A stretch of 64,000 nt of DNA from Treponema succinifaciens DSM 2489 (GCF_000195275.1 NC_015385.1:2434501-2498500), one strand, 5' to 3'. Shown: positions 1 to 9,185, numbered from the stretch's first letter. The notes: a model not told the origin generated them from the sequence alone. Numbers and translations: made by a program.

Positions 1-840
1 ATTTCCATGCCACGGAGCTATTTGCGCCCCGCCGATTTTTGCACCTTTCAAGCCAGCCTCATCAATAAGTCTTCCGCTCGGCTCTCCAAAATCCCTGTTA
101 TTCTTAAAAACACTTCCAGAACTTGGAGCTTTAAAATGACCTTTTCGTTCTCTATCTTGTATAAAACTTTCGCACGCAGCTTTAAGCTCGGAGGCTTTTT
201 CAGGCTGACATTTTTCTGCTTTAAAGGCAACTTTTGTTATAACAGCGGATTTTTCCATAAAAGGCGAATGTTTATAAGCCCACTGCGCACAATCTTTATT
301 ATTATGATACATTTTTATATGTTTCTCAAGAAATTTATAGGAATTTTCATCAAAATTTTCCAAGTCAAGATATTCCACAAATTCGATTTTTGAGCTTATA
401 TCATTTGAATAGCAACGGGCATTCATGTAGCAGGCTCCGCCGCAAGTTCCAGGAAGCCCCGCAAAAGATTCCATTCCAAGAATTCCATTTTCCGCAAAAA
501 ATTCCACAGCACGATTGGTTTCAACTCCAGAGCCACAAACTACAATTCCGTTTTCAAATTTAATAGAAGAAAACGCATTCATTGAAATAATAACACCGCA
601 AAATCCTTCATCGCTTACAATTAAATTGCTTCCGCCGCCAAGAATAAAAAAATCCACGGAATTTTTCTTGCATTCTGAAATAACAAGCGCAAGTGAAAAA
701 ACATCTTCCGGCTCAACAAAAAGATCAGCATTTCCGCCGACTTTCATCGTTGTGTGAAGCCTCATCGGCTCATCAGGCAAAAACCGCCCTTTGTACAAGT
801 TCTTGATATTTTCAACTATTTTGCGTATTCTGTTAGTCAT
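1..840 (-). CDS. murB: UDP-N-acetylmuramate dehydrogenase (3'-truncated by window edge)
   Basis: Reduces UDP-GlcNAc-enolpyruvate to UDP-MurNAc in the cytoplasm, an early peptidoglycan step, using FAD and NADPH. I translated 280 residues from the ATG at 840. The FAD-binding GGGSNL lies at about residues 68-73 and the PGTCGGA motif at about 130-136. SGSVFKN at about 241-247 carries the catalytic serine, and the terminal GGAQ region is at about 270-273. Perhaps 15-25 C-terminal residues lie beyond base 1. The gene is divergent from cysS. No strong Shine-Dalgarno precedes the ATG, but a TATAAA lies 10 nt upstream, so the leader may be very short. The active-site motifs make the assignment secure. 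Confidence 0.95.
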   Translation of the reverse strand, partial: MTNRIRKIVENIKNLYKGRFLPDEPMRLHTTMKVGGNADLFVEPEDVFSLALVISECKKNSVDFFILGGGSNLIVSDEGFCGVIISMNAFSSIKFENGIVVCGSGVETNRAVEFFAENGILGMESFAGLPGTCGGACYMNARCYSNDISSKIEFVEYLDLENFDENSYKFLEKHIKMYHNNKDCAQWAYKHSPFMEKSAVITKVAFKAEKCQPEKASELKAACESFIQDRERKGHFKAPSSGSVFKNNRDFGEPSGRLIDEAGLKGAKIGGAQIAPWHGN

Positions 841-932
841 TGCATTTCATTTTATAGAAAAAAATTAAAAAAATCGATAGTGGAAACAAGCACTTAATAT
901 AAAGCGCATAAGATTTTTCAACGGAGGAAAAA

Positions 933-2465
933 ATGGCGTTGAGACTTTACAACACAATGGGCCGCAAGATAGAAGAATTCGTTCCGATTCACGAGGGTTT
1001 TGTGGGATTTTACGGCTGCGGACCGACCGTCTACAACTACGCGCACATCGGAAACCTCCGCGCCTACGTCTTTCTTGACACGCTTGACCGCACGCTCACT
1101 TTCCTCGGATACGACAAAAAGCACGTGATGAACATAACCGACATCGGACATCTTACAGGAGACGCAGACGAGGGCGAGGACAAAATGCTCAAGACGGCAC
1201 AGGAACGCCACCAGTCGGTTCTTGAAGTCGCCAAATTCTACACGGACGCTTTTTTCAATGACATCGACAGGCTGAACATAATCAGGCCGGATGTCGTCTG
1301 CAAGGCGACTGAGCACGTCCAGGACATGATTGAGCTTATCAAGAGAATCGAAGCGAACGGACACACCTATATGTCCGGCGGAAACCTCTACTACGACGTT
1401 ACGACCTACCCCGACTACGGAAAGCTCGCCAACCTGAATCTTGACGATTTGAAAGCCGGGGCAAGAATCGAAGTTGACCAGAACAAGCGCAATCCCTACG
1501 ACTTTGTCCTCTGGTTCACAAAATCAAAATTTGAAAATCAGGCCCTGACCTGGGACTCGCCTTGGGGAAGAGGCTATCCGGGCTGGCACATCGAATGTTC
1601 CGCAATGAGCATGAAATACCTCGGTGAGCATTTTGACATCCACACGGGCGGAATTGACCACATTCCGATTCACCACACGAACGAAATCGCACAGTCGGAA
1701 GGCGCGACCGGCCACAAATGGGTTAACTACTGGCTCCACAACGAATTCCTTGTAATCGCAAAAGACAAAAAAGCCGCAGAATCTGGTCAGGCAGAAAAAA
1801 TGTCAAAGTCTCACGGTAACTTTTTGACGCTTCAGTCATTAATAGACAAAGGCTACAATCCGCTTGACTACAGATTTTTTCTTTTGGGAGGACATTACCG
1901 CAAGCAAATTTATTTCAGCTGGGACGCAATGGATTCAGCAAAAAATTCAAGAACGGCTCTTGTTCAGCGTGTTGCCCGGCTTGCTCAAAATGCAGGTGGC
2001 GCAGATTCCCTGAACTATTCTAAAATATATTCAAAAGGCGAAGCTTGCAAAACTGAAAATCTGTCTGAAAAAGCAAAGGAATACATAGAAAAATTCCAAG
2101 CCGCTTTGGAAAATGACCTTTCAACTCCAGTCGCATTGAGCTGCATTCAAAAAGCAGTTAAAGACGGTTCTTTAAAGCCTGAAGAATCGCTTGAACTTGT
2201 GCGCAGAATGGACAGTGTAATTGGCTTGAACCTTGTAAAATCTGCCGCGGATTTTCTTGCTGAACAGGAAAAAGAGAAAAAAGCTTCCGTTCCAGACCAT
2301 TCAGGAGATCCAGAGGCACAGGAAATTGACGCGCTTGTGGCAGAAAGAGTTGAAGCAAAAAAAGCAAAGAACTTTGCAAGAGCTGATGAAATCCGCAACA
2401 TGCTTTCATCCCGCGGAATCATTATAACAGACACTCCAAATGGAGCAGTTTGGAAGCGTTCTTAA
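933..2465 (+). CDS. cysS: cysteinyl-tRNA synthetase
   Basis: Class I synthetase that charges tRNA-Cys. C29 begins the zinc site (CGPTVYN), HIGN is at residues 38-41, and the second zinc cluster is the WHIEC region near 218. KMSKS at 289-293 completes the active site. The alpha-helical anticodon domain follows, ending with an [18 protein letters not shown] segment typical of the family. The length of 510 residues is slightly above the usual 460-480. The start is the ATG preceded by ACGGAGG. Base composition is uneven: the first ~800 bp are GC-rich with GAC/TTC/CGC/CTC codons, while after about 1740 the codons turn A-rich like the neighbours. That break suggests a recombined or imported 5' half. 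Confidence 0.97.
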   Translation: MALRLYNTMGRKIEEFVPIHEGFVGFYGCGPTVYNYAHIGNLRAYVFLDTLDRTLTFLGYDKKHVMNITDIGHLTGDADEGEDKMLKTAQERHQSVLEVAKFYTDAFFNDIDRLNIIRPDVVCKATEHVQDMIELIKRIEANGHTYMSGGNLYYDVTTYPDYGKLANLNLDDLKAGARIEVDQNKRNPYDFVLWFTKSKFENQALTWDSPWGRGYPGWHIECSAMSMKYLGEHFDIHTGGIDHIPIHHTNEIAQSEGATGHKWVNYWLHNEFLVIAKDKKAAESGQAEKMSKSHGNFLTLQSLIDKGYNPLDYRFFLLGGHYRKQIYFSWDAMDSAKNSRTALVQRVARLAQNAGGADSLNYSKIYSKGEACKTENLSEKAKEYIEKFQAALENDLSTPVALSCIQKAVKDGSLKPEESLELVRRMDSVIGLNLVKSAADFLAEQEKEKKASVPDHSGDPEAQEIDALVAERVEAKKAKNFARADEIRNMLSSRGIIITDTPNGAVWKRS

Positions 2466-2501
2466 AAAAACAGAAAAAAATGTAACTAAACAGGACTTAT
2501 T

Positions 2502-3056
2502 GTGTTTTCTTTTAATAAAAGCGAATCAGGCTCGATAAATTGCGCGGATTCAAAGGACTTTAGAAAATTATACGACTCTGCAATGGAACTTTTGTTCAAA
2601 GTTTCGTTTAAAATTGTAGAAGATGAAGAAGCCGCAGAAGATTTGGTTCACGACTCATTTATAAAGGCAAACGAAAAAGCAATGGTTTTTCCCTCTATAA
2701 ATGACGCAGTTTTCTGGCTAATCAGAGTTGTAAAAAACGCTTCGCTGAATTATGCAAAACGAAAAGTCAGAGAGGCGAACGCTTACCACAAGGCGCTTTA
2801 CGAAGGCCGTCAGCAAATGGAAAGCGGCGAAACAGAGCTTTTAAAAAAGGAAGCAAAAAAAATTGCCCTAGAAGCCTTAAATAAGCTTCCTGACAATTTA
2901 AAAGAAGTGCTTATTCTAAAAGAATATGCTGATATGAACTACAAGGAGATTGGCCGCCAGCTCGGAATCACAGAGGGGAATGTAAAGGTGCGGGTTTTTC
3001 GGGCAAAGGCACAATTACTAAAATTGATAGGAGAAGAAGATGTTTACTTGTCCTGA
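2502..3056 (+). CDS. ECF-type RNA polymerase sigma factor
   Basis: A 184-residue sigma-70 family protein of extracytoplasmic-function size. Region 2 (about residues 20-90) contains the acidic DEEAAEDLVHDSFIKA stretch and the FWLIRVVKNASLNYAKRK helix that contacts the -10 element. Region 4 (about 120-175) has a helix-turn-helix with YKEIGRQLGITEGNVKVR. The start codon is GTG with only a weak CAGGAC upstream. The 3' end overlaps the next gene by 17 nt, and that gene has the zinc-binding head of an anti-sigma factor, so the two are translationally coupled. The stimulus and regulon are not visible. Confidence 0.9.
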   Translation: MFSFNKSESGSINCADSKDFRKLYDSAMELLFKVSFKIVEDEEAAEDLVHDSFIKANEKAMVFPSINDAVFWLIRVVKNASLNYAKRKVREANAYHKALYEGRQQMESGETELLKKEAKKIALEALNKLPDNLKEVLILKEYADMNYKEIGRQLGITEGNVKVRVFRAKAQLLKLIGEEDVYLS

Positions 3057-3756
3057 AGATGACATTCATTCTATCTATGCAGACGGAGAACTTCCCAAGA
3101 ATTATGTCGCAGAATACGAAGCGCACGTAAATTCCTGTCCCAAATGTTCCGCCAAGCTAAAAAAATTCCTTGCGCTTAATTCAGTTTTTGCTGAAGACAA
3201 AGAATCCTTTCATTTTTCAAAGGATGATTTTGACTCAAGTTTTCAAAGGCTTGAAGCACGGCTTTCTTACAAAAAAGTTACTCAGGCAGGAAAAAATACG
3301 TTTAAATTTCCAAAGCCAAGCAGCGGCATAAAATATTTCGCAGCTGGAATTGCAGCGGCTGCAGTTTTTGCATTCGTTGTTCCAAGCGCAAAAAAAGCAA
3401 ATCCGTTTGAAGGACAAGTTTCCGCATTTCAGCCTGTAGCGCGCACTTCAATTTCGTCAACGGCAAATCAGGTTAGCTCTGACGGAAATATCGACGTTTC
3501 AGTTTTGAATTCGATTTTAGCTTCCGACAATTCAGACAAAAACTTTTACACTTTGCCGGTTTCTTCAAATTCAGTTTCGGCAGTTCCTGTTCTTATAATC
3601 GGCGGATCAAATTTCAAGAAAATCGCGCTGATTCCTTCTCTAAAAAACTATGATGTTTTTTGTCCGCAGAACGAAAATTCAGAGAACCAAAACAGAAACA
3701 ATGGATTTGCATTTCATGTTTCCTACCCTTTTTCAAATTTAAACTCAGGAAAATGA
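3040..3756 (+). CDS. probable membrane anti-sigma factor (zinc-finger head)
   Basis: A 238-residue protein likely to hold the overlapping ECF sigma factor inactive. The N-terminus has C4 and H29-x3-C33-x2-C36, the pattern of zinc-binding anti-sigma domains. A single hydrophobic helix at about residues 100-117 would place the C-terminal ~120 residues outside the cytoplasm. That outer part is serine/asparagine-rich without a recognised domain. An RBS (GGAGAAG) lies inside the sigma gene. The next gene starts 1 nt after its stop. The role is inferred from the motif and gene pairing. Confidence 0.8.
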   Translation: MFTCPEDDIHSIYADGELPKNYVAEYEAHVNSCPKCSAKLKKFLALNSVFAEDKESFHFSKDDFDSSFQRLEARLSYKKVTQAGKNTFKFPKPSSGIKYFAAGIAAAAVFAFVVPSAKKANPFEGQVSAFQPVARTSISSTANQVSSDGNIDVSVLNSILASDNSDKNFYTLPVSSNSVSAVPVLIIGGSNFKKIALIPSLKNYDVFCPQNENSENQNRNNGFAFHVSYPFSNLNSGK

Positions 3757-3757
3757 A

Positions 3758-5467
3758 TTGGCAATTTTAAAATCTTATGCGAATCTCCTTAGAAGTTCTC
3801 CGCTGGCAAGAACAATAAGCTGGATAATTGTTGTTGCTTCCGCAATTTTCATATTTGGAATTTTGGGACGCAATGTAAAACGCAAGCCGGTGATAGATTC
3901 AATAATTCCGATGATTGGCTCGCCGGGCGATGAAATGACAATAGAAGGCAGCGGCTTTGGAGATTCAAGAGGCACTTCAAGCGTAGAAATTGCAGGCTCA
4001 AAAATCACTGCAAGCGGATATTCACTTTGGTCGGACAAAAAAATCAAATTTATAATTCCGCCAAATGCGCAGGACGGACTTGTAATCGTAGGAACTTCGG
4101 CAGGAAAATCAGAGCCTGCTTTTTTTGCAAATGAAAACGGAATTCCAGTCGCAGCAATTGCATCTCCTATAACTTCAATTCCTGTAATCACATCAATTTC
4201 CGCAGAAAGCGCAGTTACCGGTCAGACAATAATAATCCGCGGAATAAATTTCGGATCTTCAAAAGGAAAATCAAAAGTTTACTTTACAGCGAACCGGGAC
4301 GAAACTTCATCTTTACATAGCTCGGAACAAAATGAAAATCAGGACAAAAACAACATTTTCATTCCGGCAACCGAAACTGACTTTGACTACATAGCCTGGA
4401 CAGATTCTGAAATTTCTGTGAAGATTCCAGACGGAGCTTCAAGCGGATCAGTCTTTATAGAAACACCGCACGGAACAAGCGCGGCAAAAAAAATAAATGT
4501 GAATTTTCCTTATGGAAAAAAGCAATATTCAAACAGAAGGACTTACGTAATTCAGATTGCCGCCGATATTTCAAATCACGTTGCTTCTCAAGAAAGTTCT
4601 ATTTTGCTTTACATTCCAAAGCCAGCGGTTTCTTCGTTCCAGCCGTTTGTTGAACTGAATGAAGTTTATCCAGAGCCGTTTATAGTTGACGACGCTTTTG
4701 ACATAATTCACAACAAGCAACTGAACAAAATTACAAACAACAAGCAAAGATTCAGCCAGACATTCATTGTGAGCACTTTCGGAATAAAAGGAAATTTCAA
4801 CCCAAAGAATCTAGGACAGTACAAAGACAAAGGCGGAATTTTGTACACAAAAAACACTTCCGCGGATGCTTGTGTTCCGTCGGATTCAAAAGCAGTTTCT
4901 TCGCTTATTGAAACAATTGTCGGACGCGAAAAAAATCCGTACAGGCAGGCAAAACTCATTTACAATTTTATGACGGAAAATTATGAAGTTTCTGAAAAAG
5001 TCCGCACAGGAAATATTTCGCCGCTTGATTTAATCCGCAGAAAAAAAGGCGACGCTTACGACTTTGCAATTCTTTACACGGCTTTGTGCAGAGCGGCAGG
5101 AATTCCTTCAGTTCCAGTGGCAGGAATTCTTGCGCAGGACAAGTCAAATGTAACTCCGCATTGGTGGACAGAGATTTACTTTGAAGGATACGGATGGCTG
5201 CCCGTTGATGTTTCTCTTGGAGCCGGACTTCCATTTTCTTCATTTATTGAAATAGCTGATCCAAAAGAATTTTATTTTGGCAATCTTGACAATCAGCATA
5301 TAGCGTTCAGCAGAGGCTGGCATCAGATAAAGCAGTCATCTTTAAACAGTAAAATTGTTTACAGACCGCGCACTTATGCTTTACAATCTTTATGGGAAGA
5401 AGCTGGGGACAAAACTTCAAGCTACAGTTCTTTATGGAACAATCCTGTTATTCAAGGAATTTACTAA
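3758..5467 (+). CDS. membrane-anchored IPT/TIG-repeat transglutaminase-like protein
   Basis: A 569-residue protein with an N-terminal membrane helix at about residues 17-37. Two IPT/TIG immunoglobulin-like repeats follow, at about 43-120 and 133-250; each opens with a P-x-I-x-S/G-G stretch. A C-terminal transglutaminase-like cysteine-protease fold spans about residues 390-500. The candidate triad is Cys in TALCRAAGIPS (near 444), His in TPHWWTE (near 467) and Asp in WLPVDVS (near 482). The start is a TTG after CTCAGGA, 1 nt past the anti-sigma stop. Position suggests an envelope protein controlled by the sigma/anti-sigma pair. The substrate is unknown; proteolysis or protein crosslinking are both possible. 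Confidence 0.8.
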   Translation: MAILKSYANLLRSSPLARTISWIIVVASAIFIFGILGRNVKRKPVIDSIIPMIGSPGDEMTIEGSGFGDSRGTSSVEIAGSKITASGYSLWSDKKIKFIIPPNAQDGLVIVGTSAGKSEPAFFANENGIPVAAIASPITSIPVITSISAESAVTGQTIIIRGINFGSSKGKSKVYFTANRDETSSLHSSEQNENQDKNNIFIPATETDFDYIAWTDSEISVKIPDGASSGSVFIETPHGTSAAKKINVNFPYGKKQYSNRRTYVIQIAADISNHVASQESSILLYIPKPAVSSFQPFVELNEVYPEPFIVDDAFDIIHNKQLNKITNNKQRFSQTFIVSTFGIKGNFNPKNLGQYKDKGGILYTKNTSADACVPSDSKAVSSLIETIVGREKNPYRQAKLIYNFMTENYEVSEKVRTGNISPLDLIRRKKGDAYDFAILYTALCRAAGIPSVPVAGILAQDKSNVTPHWWTEIYFEGYGWLPVDVSLGAGLPFSSFIEIADPKEFYFGNLDNQHIAFSRGWHQIKQSSLNSKIVYRPRTYALQSLWEEAGDKTSSYSSLWNNPVIQGIY

Positions 5468-5486
5468 AATATATACGGAGAACAAA

Positions 5487-6218
5487 ATGACTACAAAAGT
5501 TTTAAGCGTAGGCGGTTCAATAATTGCGCCTGACAAACCAGATGAAAATTTTCTTTTTGAATTCAGCAGCATGATTTGTTCTTGGCTTTCTGAAAACAAA
5601 GATGCACGTCTTATTCTTGTAGCTGGCGGCGGCGGACCTGCAAGAAACTATCAGAACTCATACAAAGCGGTTTCTGAAAAATTTGATGAAAACCAGAAGA
5701 AACTTTCAGCATTTGAAGATTCAGAAAAACTTAACTATGCCTGCGACTGGATTGGCATAATGGCAACTCGGCTCAATGCTCAGCTTTTAAAAACTGTATT
5801 CGGACCTTTGTGTAGCCAAGATGTTGTAACAGATCCTACAAAAGTCAGCGACTTTACAGGAAGAATTCTTATTGCTTCCGGTTGGAAACCTGGATTTTCA
5901 ACAGACAATGACGCAGTTCTTCTTGCAGAGAGGTTTGAAGCAGACACAGTTGTAAACCTTTCAAACATCGAGAAAGTGTACACAGACGATCCGCGCAAAA
6001 ATCCTGATGCAAAACCAATCGACAATATCTCTTGGAGCGATTTTAGAAAAATGGTTGGAGACGAATGGGTTCCGGGAAAAAACTGTCCGTTTGATCCAAT
6101 CGCTTCAAAAAAAGCACAGGAGCTTGGCTTAAAAGTTATTTGCGCAGGCGGAAAAAACATCGGGAATATAAAAGCAGTTCTTGATGGAAAAAATTACATA
6201 GGAACAACAATTTCGTAA
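5487..6218 (+). CDS. pyrH: UMP kinase, archaeal-like amino-acid-kinase family
   Basis: Phosphorylates UMP to UDP. The start is the ATG after ACGGAGAACAAA; an in-frame extension further upstream only overlaps the preceding gene. The 243-residue protein begins with a GGSII phosphate loop and has LVAGGGGPARNY at about 44-55. GWKPGFSTDNDAVLLAE near 135-150 is the UMP-binding region, followed by a VYTDDPRKNPDA nucleotide-binding segment. This short form with GGSII resembles the archaeal UMP kinase branch more than the usual ~240-residue bacterial PyrH with GEALxG. A glucosaminidase lipoprotein gene starts 3 nt downstream. Whether it is the cell's only UMP kinase cannot be seen here. Confidence 0.88.
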   Translation: MTTKVLSVGGSIIAPDKPDENFLFEFSSMICSWLSENKDARLILVAGGGGPARNYQNSYKAVSEKFDENQKKLSAFEDSEKLNYACDWIGIMATRLNAQLLKTVFGPLCSQDVVTDPTKVSDFTGRILIASGWKPGFSTDNDAVLLAERFEADTVVNLSNIEKVYTDDPRKNPDAKPIDNISWSDFRKMVGDEWVPGKNCPFDPIASKKAQELGLKVICAGGKNIGNIKAVLDGKNYIGTTIS

Positions 6219-6220
6219 GC

Positions 6221-6799
6221 ATGAAAAAAATTCAATTGCCGATTTTTATATTTTGTCTTTTGCTAACAGCAGTTTCATGCGTTTCAACAAAAGGACACAA
6301 AGAAATTTCAAGAAATCTTTCTGATCAAGGAATAAAATCAGAAAAGCAGCTTTATAATTTTTTTATGAGCGCAAATCCTTCAGCAGACAAAAAAGAAGTT
6401 GCACGGCTTGCAGCTCTTTATATTGAAGAAGCAAATGCGGAAGGAATAAACAGCGACTGTGCTTTTGTTCAAATGTGCCTAGAAACTGGATTTTTAAGAT
6501 TCGGAAATCTTGTTACGCCGCAAATGCACAATTACTGCGGACTTGGCGCAATCGATGCAGAGCATCCAGGCGAAACTTTTGCAACGGAACAACTCGGAGT
6601 AAGAGCGCATATTCAGCACCTTCACGCTTATGCGACAAAAGATATTCCGCTGAACAACGAATGTATTGATACTCGGTATAAGTATGTGAATCCGCGCGGA
6701 AAATCTCCAACAATAGAAGGTCTTGCAGGAACTTGGGCGGCAGACAAAAGCTACGCTGTAAAGCTTGAGCAGCTTTTAGTTCGCCTTGAATCTTTTTAA
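6221..6799 (+). CDS. glucosaminidase-domain lipoprotein
   Basis: A 192-residue exported protein. The signal peptide runs to about residue 19, and TAVSC is a loose spirochaete-type lipobox with Cys20 as the likely lipidated residue. The rest matches a mannosyl-glycoprotein endo-beta-N-acetylglucosaminidase-like (FlgJ C-terminal type) fold. It has an early catalytic-region Glu in QMCLETGFLRFG, then NYCGLGAI, RAHIQHLHAYA and a terminal AGTWAADKSYA stretch. It would cleave or bind peptidoglycan at the envelope. It starts 3 nt after pyrH, so it is probably co-transcribed with it. Hydrolytic activity is inferred. Confidence 0.85.
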   Translation: MKKIQLPIFIFCLLLTAVSCVSTKGHKEISRNLSDQGIKSEKQLYNFFMSANPSADKKEVARLAALYIEEANAEGINSDCAFVQMCLETGFLRFGNLVTPQMHNYCGLGAIDAEHPGETFATEQLGVRAHIQHLHAYATKDIPLNNECIDTRYKYVNPRGKSPTIEGLAGTWAADKSYAVKLEQLLVRLESF

Positions 6800-6837
6800 A
6801 CAGCTCTGAATTCTTATCCGCCGAAAATTCTGCAATG

Positions 6838-6866
6838 TTGTAACTTTTTGATTTTTAAACTATCAT
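6838..6866 (+). promoter_or_regulatory. sigma-70 promoter of purD (leaderless)
   Basis: TTGTAA at 6838-6843, a 17-nt spacer and TATCAT at 6861-6866. Only 7 nt separate the -10 from the purD ATG at 6874, and there is no Shine-Dalgarno, so transcription should begin at or 1-2 nt before the start codon. Confidence 0.65.
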
Positions 6867-6873
6867 AGCACCT

Positions 6874-8226
6874 ATGAAAGTTATTGTTGTAGGAAATGGC
6901 GGACGAGAGCATACAATTGCATGGAAGTTAGCACAAAGCAATATTATTGAAGAAGTAATTTGTGTTCCAGGAAACGGCGGAACAGCCTTCGAAAAAAAAT
7001 GCAGAAACATTGATTTTTCAAAATGCGAATATCTTAACGGCATTACAGGAAACGATGCGTACATAAAAGTTGCAAAGGAAAACAACTGTGAGCTTGCCGT
7101 TATCGGGCCGGAAAATCCGCTTGCAGAAGGACTTGCAGATTTATTTTGGAACGCAGGGATTCCAACTGTAGGACCAAAGTTTCAGGCAGCGCAACTTGAA
7201 GCAAGTAAAGACCTTGCAAAAGGATTCATGCACAAATACAACGTTGCCTGCGCAAAAAGCAAAACTTTCACTTCAAAAGAAGAAGCTCTTATATATATAA
7301 AAGAGCAAGGCGCGCCGATTGTTGTAAAGGCGGACGGACTTGCAGCCGGAAAAGGTGTTGTAGTTGCAAAGACTTTAGAGGAAGCTGAAAACGCAGTTGA
7401 GCAGCTTATGGACGGCTCTATCGCTGGAGAAGCCGGAAAAAAACTCGTAATTGAAGAATATCTTCGCGGAACTGAAATTTCAATTCTTGCGGCTGTAAGC
7501 GTTACAAAAGAATTTTCAGAGCAAGGAAAATCCTGCATAGTTCCATTCTTAAGCGCAAGAGACCACAAAAGGCTTTTCGACGGCGCAAAAGGTCCTAACA
7601 CAGGCGGAATGGGCGCAATTGCTCCTGTTGATGACGCAACTCCTGCAATAATTTCCCAGTTTGAAAAAAATATTCTTGAACCAACATTAAAAGGTCTTGA
7701 GTCTGAAAATTATGACTACCGCGGATTTATTTTCTTCGGACTCATGCTTACAGAAGACGGACCAAAGTGCCTCGAATACAATGTGCGCCTTGGAGATCCT
7801 GAAACACAGGCTGTGCTTCCGCTCATGGACTTTGACTTTGCAAGCCTCTGCAAATCCATAACTGACGGTTCTTTAAAAGATTTCAAGCTTGAATGGAAAA
7901 AAGGATACCAAGTTGCTCCAGTCGCAGTAAGCGGCGGTTATCCAAAATCCTATAAAAAAGGATACAACATTATAATCAATGAAGAAAAAGTAAATGAATC
8001 CAATGCAAAAGTTTTTATAGCCGGCGCAATGGAAAACAGAAGAAGCCAAAGCCCGGACGACACAAAACTTGTAACTAGCGGCGGACGCGTTTTAGCCTGC
8101 TCTGCTTATGGAACGACTTTTGACGAAGCTTGGAAAAATGCCTATGAAGCAATGAGCGGAATAAAATTCAACGATATGTTCTACAGAAAAGACATAGGAC
8201 TTCCGGGAGCCGCTGAATCTAATTAG
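6874..8226 (+). CDS. purD: phosphoribosylamine-glycine ligase (GAR synthetase)
   Basis: ATP-grasp ligase of purine synthesis joining glycine to phosphoribosylamine. The 450-residue protein opens with VVGNGGREHTIAWKL. VGPKFQAAQLEASKDLAK follows at about 97-114, and the ATP-grasp core GAPIVVKADGLAAGKGVVVA lies near 146-165. PNTGGMGAIAP is near 240 and ECNVRLGDPETQ-like metal/ATP residues near 305-317. The start is fixed by the conserved N-terminus. The leader is essentially absent (see the promoter entry). It stands alone, not in a pur operon. It is slightly longer than the usual ~425 residues. Confidence 0.96.
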   Translation: MKVIVVGNGGREHTIAWKLAQSNIIEEVICVPGNGGTAFEKKCRNIDFSKCEYLNGITGNDAYIKVAKENNCELAVIGPENPLAEGLADLFWNAGIPTVGPKFQAAQLEASKDLAKGFMHKYNVACAKSKTFTSKEEALIYIKEQGAPIVVKADGLAAGKGVVVAKTLEEAENAVEQLMDGSIAGEAGKKLVIEEYLRGTEISILAAVSVTKEFSEQGKSCIVPFLSARDHKRLFDGAKGPNTGGMGAIAPVDDATPAIISQFEKNILEPTLKGLESENYDYRGFIFFGLMLTEDGPKCLEYNVRLGDPETQAVLPLMDFDFASLCKSITDGSLKDFKLEWKKGYQVAPVAVSGGYPKSYKKGYNIIINEEKVNESNAKVFIAGAMENRRSQSPDDTKLVTSGGRVLACSAYGTTFDEAWKNAYEAMSGIKFNDMFYRKDIGLPGAAESN

Positions 8227-8243
8227 CTTTGATTTTTACCTAA

Positions 8244-8314
8244 TGTCATTATCGGGCTTGACCCGATAATACTTTTCTTAAACATTTATTCTCGCATCAA
8301 GTGCGAGAATGACA
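8244..8314. repeat. palindromic extragenic element with TGTCATT/AATGACA ends
   Basis: A 71-bp intergenic element bounded by TGTCATT (8244-8250) and AATGACA (8308-8314). It contains two hairpins: ATTATCGGG/CCCGATAAT at 8248-8270 and ATTCTCGCA/TGCGAGAAT at 8288-8310. A related element with the same 7-bp ends sits at 45400-45491. It lies between the convergent purD and uppP and may also help end transcription, though no T-run follows either stem. Confidence 0.7.
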
Positions 8315-8351
8315 ATGAAAATAGTTCTAGTCAAGCTGGAAATTCAAAATG

Positions 8352-9185
8352 TCAATGAAGGAAAATCATTCCTAAAATTCCAACAGGAATCAAGTAGCAG
8401 GCAAACCATTCAAGCCTGCCTTTTTTTATGAGCCGCATAAGCCAAGAAAGAGCAATGTATCCGCTTGCAAAAGCCGCCGCGCAACCTGCAATAACAGGTT
8501 CTGCTCCAATCGAAGATGAAACTTCACCCAAGTCTTTCAGCTCAAGAATAAACGCGCCCAAAATAGCCGGAATAGAAACAATAAATGAGAACTCACCGGC
8601 AACGTCCCGCTTAACTCCGCAAAAAAGAGAACCCGCAATTGTTGAGCCGCTTCTTGAAATTCCAGGCAAAGTTCCAATTCCCTGCGCGAGCCCAATCACC
8701 AAGGACTGTTTCCAGGACGGAGATTTCAAAGAAGTTTCAGAATAAGCCGAATGTTTTTTTTCAATAAGTGAAGAAAAAATCAAAAGCAAGGCTGTAACAA
8801 TAAATCCAGCGCAAACAAGTTTTACAGAAATCTCAGAAATAACTTTTGAAGAAAAAATTCCAAGAACTCCGGTAACAAAAGTAGCAAGAATAATGGCAAC
8901 AATGTATTTTGTGTCTTCGGATTTTTTTTCAATCTGGGCGGCGGAAGGATTTTTTATAGGAACAAAAATTCTTGCAAAACTGCAAATCAGCTCCCATATT
9001 TTTTTTCTAAAATACAAAACAACAGCAAGCAATGTTGCAACATGAAGAAACACATCAAACAAAAGCGGCACTTCTTCAAGTCCAAATAAATTCTGCGCGA
9101 CAATCAAATGTCCAGAAGAAGAAATCGGCAGAAACTCGGCAATGCCCTGAAGAACACCCAAAACAATTCCTTGAAAAATTGACAA
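8352..9185 (-). CDS. uppP: undecaprenyl-diphosphatase
   Basis: Integral membrane phosphatase that recycles undecaprenyl pyrophosphate for wall synthesis; overexpression in other bacteria gives bacitracin resistance. The 277 residues form about eight membrane helices. The family signatures are GVLQGIAEFLPISSSGHL near residues 8-25 and the LPGISRSGST motif near 175-184, which carries the conserved Glu, Ser and Arg. The start is TTG with GGAG seven bases upstream. It is divergent from trkA across 138 bp. Confidence 0.96.
   Translation of the reverse strand: MSIFQGIVLGVLQGIAEFLPISSSGHLIVAQNLFGLEEVPLLFDVFLHVATLLAVVLYFRKKIWELICSFARIFVPIKNPSAAQIEKKSEDTKYIVAIILATFVTGVLGIFSSKVISEISVKLVCAGFIVTALLLIFSSLIEKKHSAYSETSLKSPSWKQSLVIGLAQGIGTLPGISRSGSTIAGSLFCGVKRDVAGEFSFIVSIPAILGAFILELKDLGEVSSSIGAEPVIAGCAAAFASGYIALSWLMRLIKKGRLEWFACYLIPVGILGMIFLH

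Noticed and set aside
918-1364. 148-codon minus-strand frame opposite the start of cysS
   Set aside because: It exists because the GC-rich 5' part of cysS has few stops on the other strand. No RBS, and the valine/arginine-rich product has no family look.
8227-8351. Possible CRISPR-like or tandem repeat downstream of purD
   Set aside because: The two stems differ in sequence and are not tandem copies; they form one palindromic element with inverted ends.
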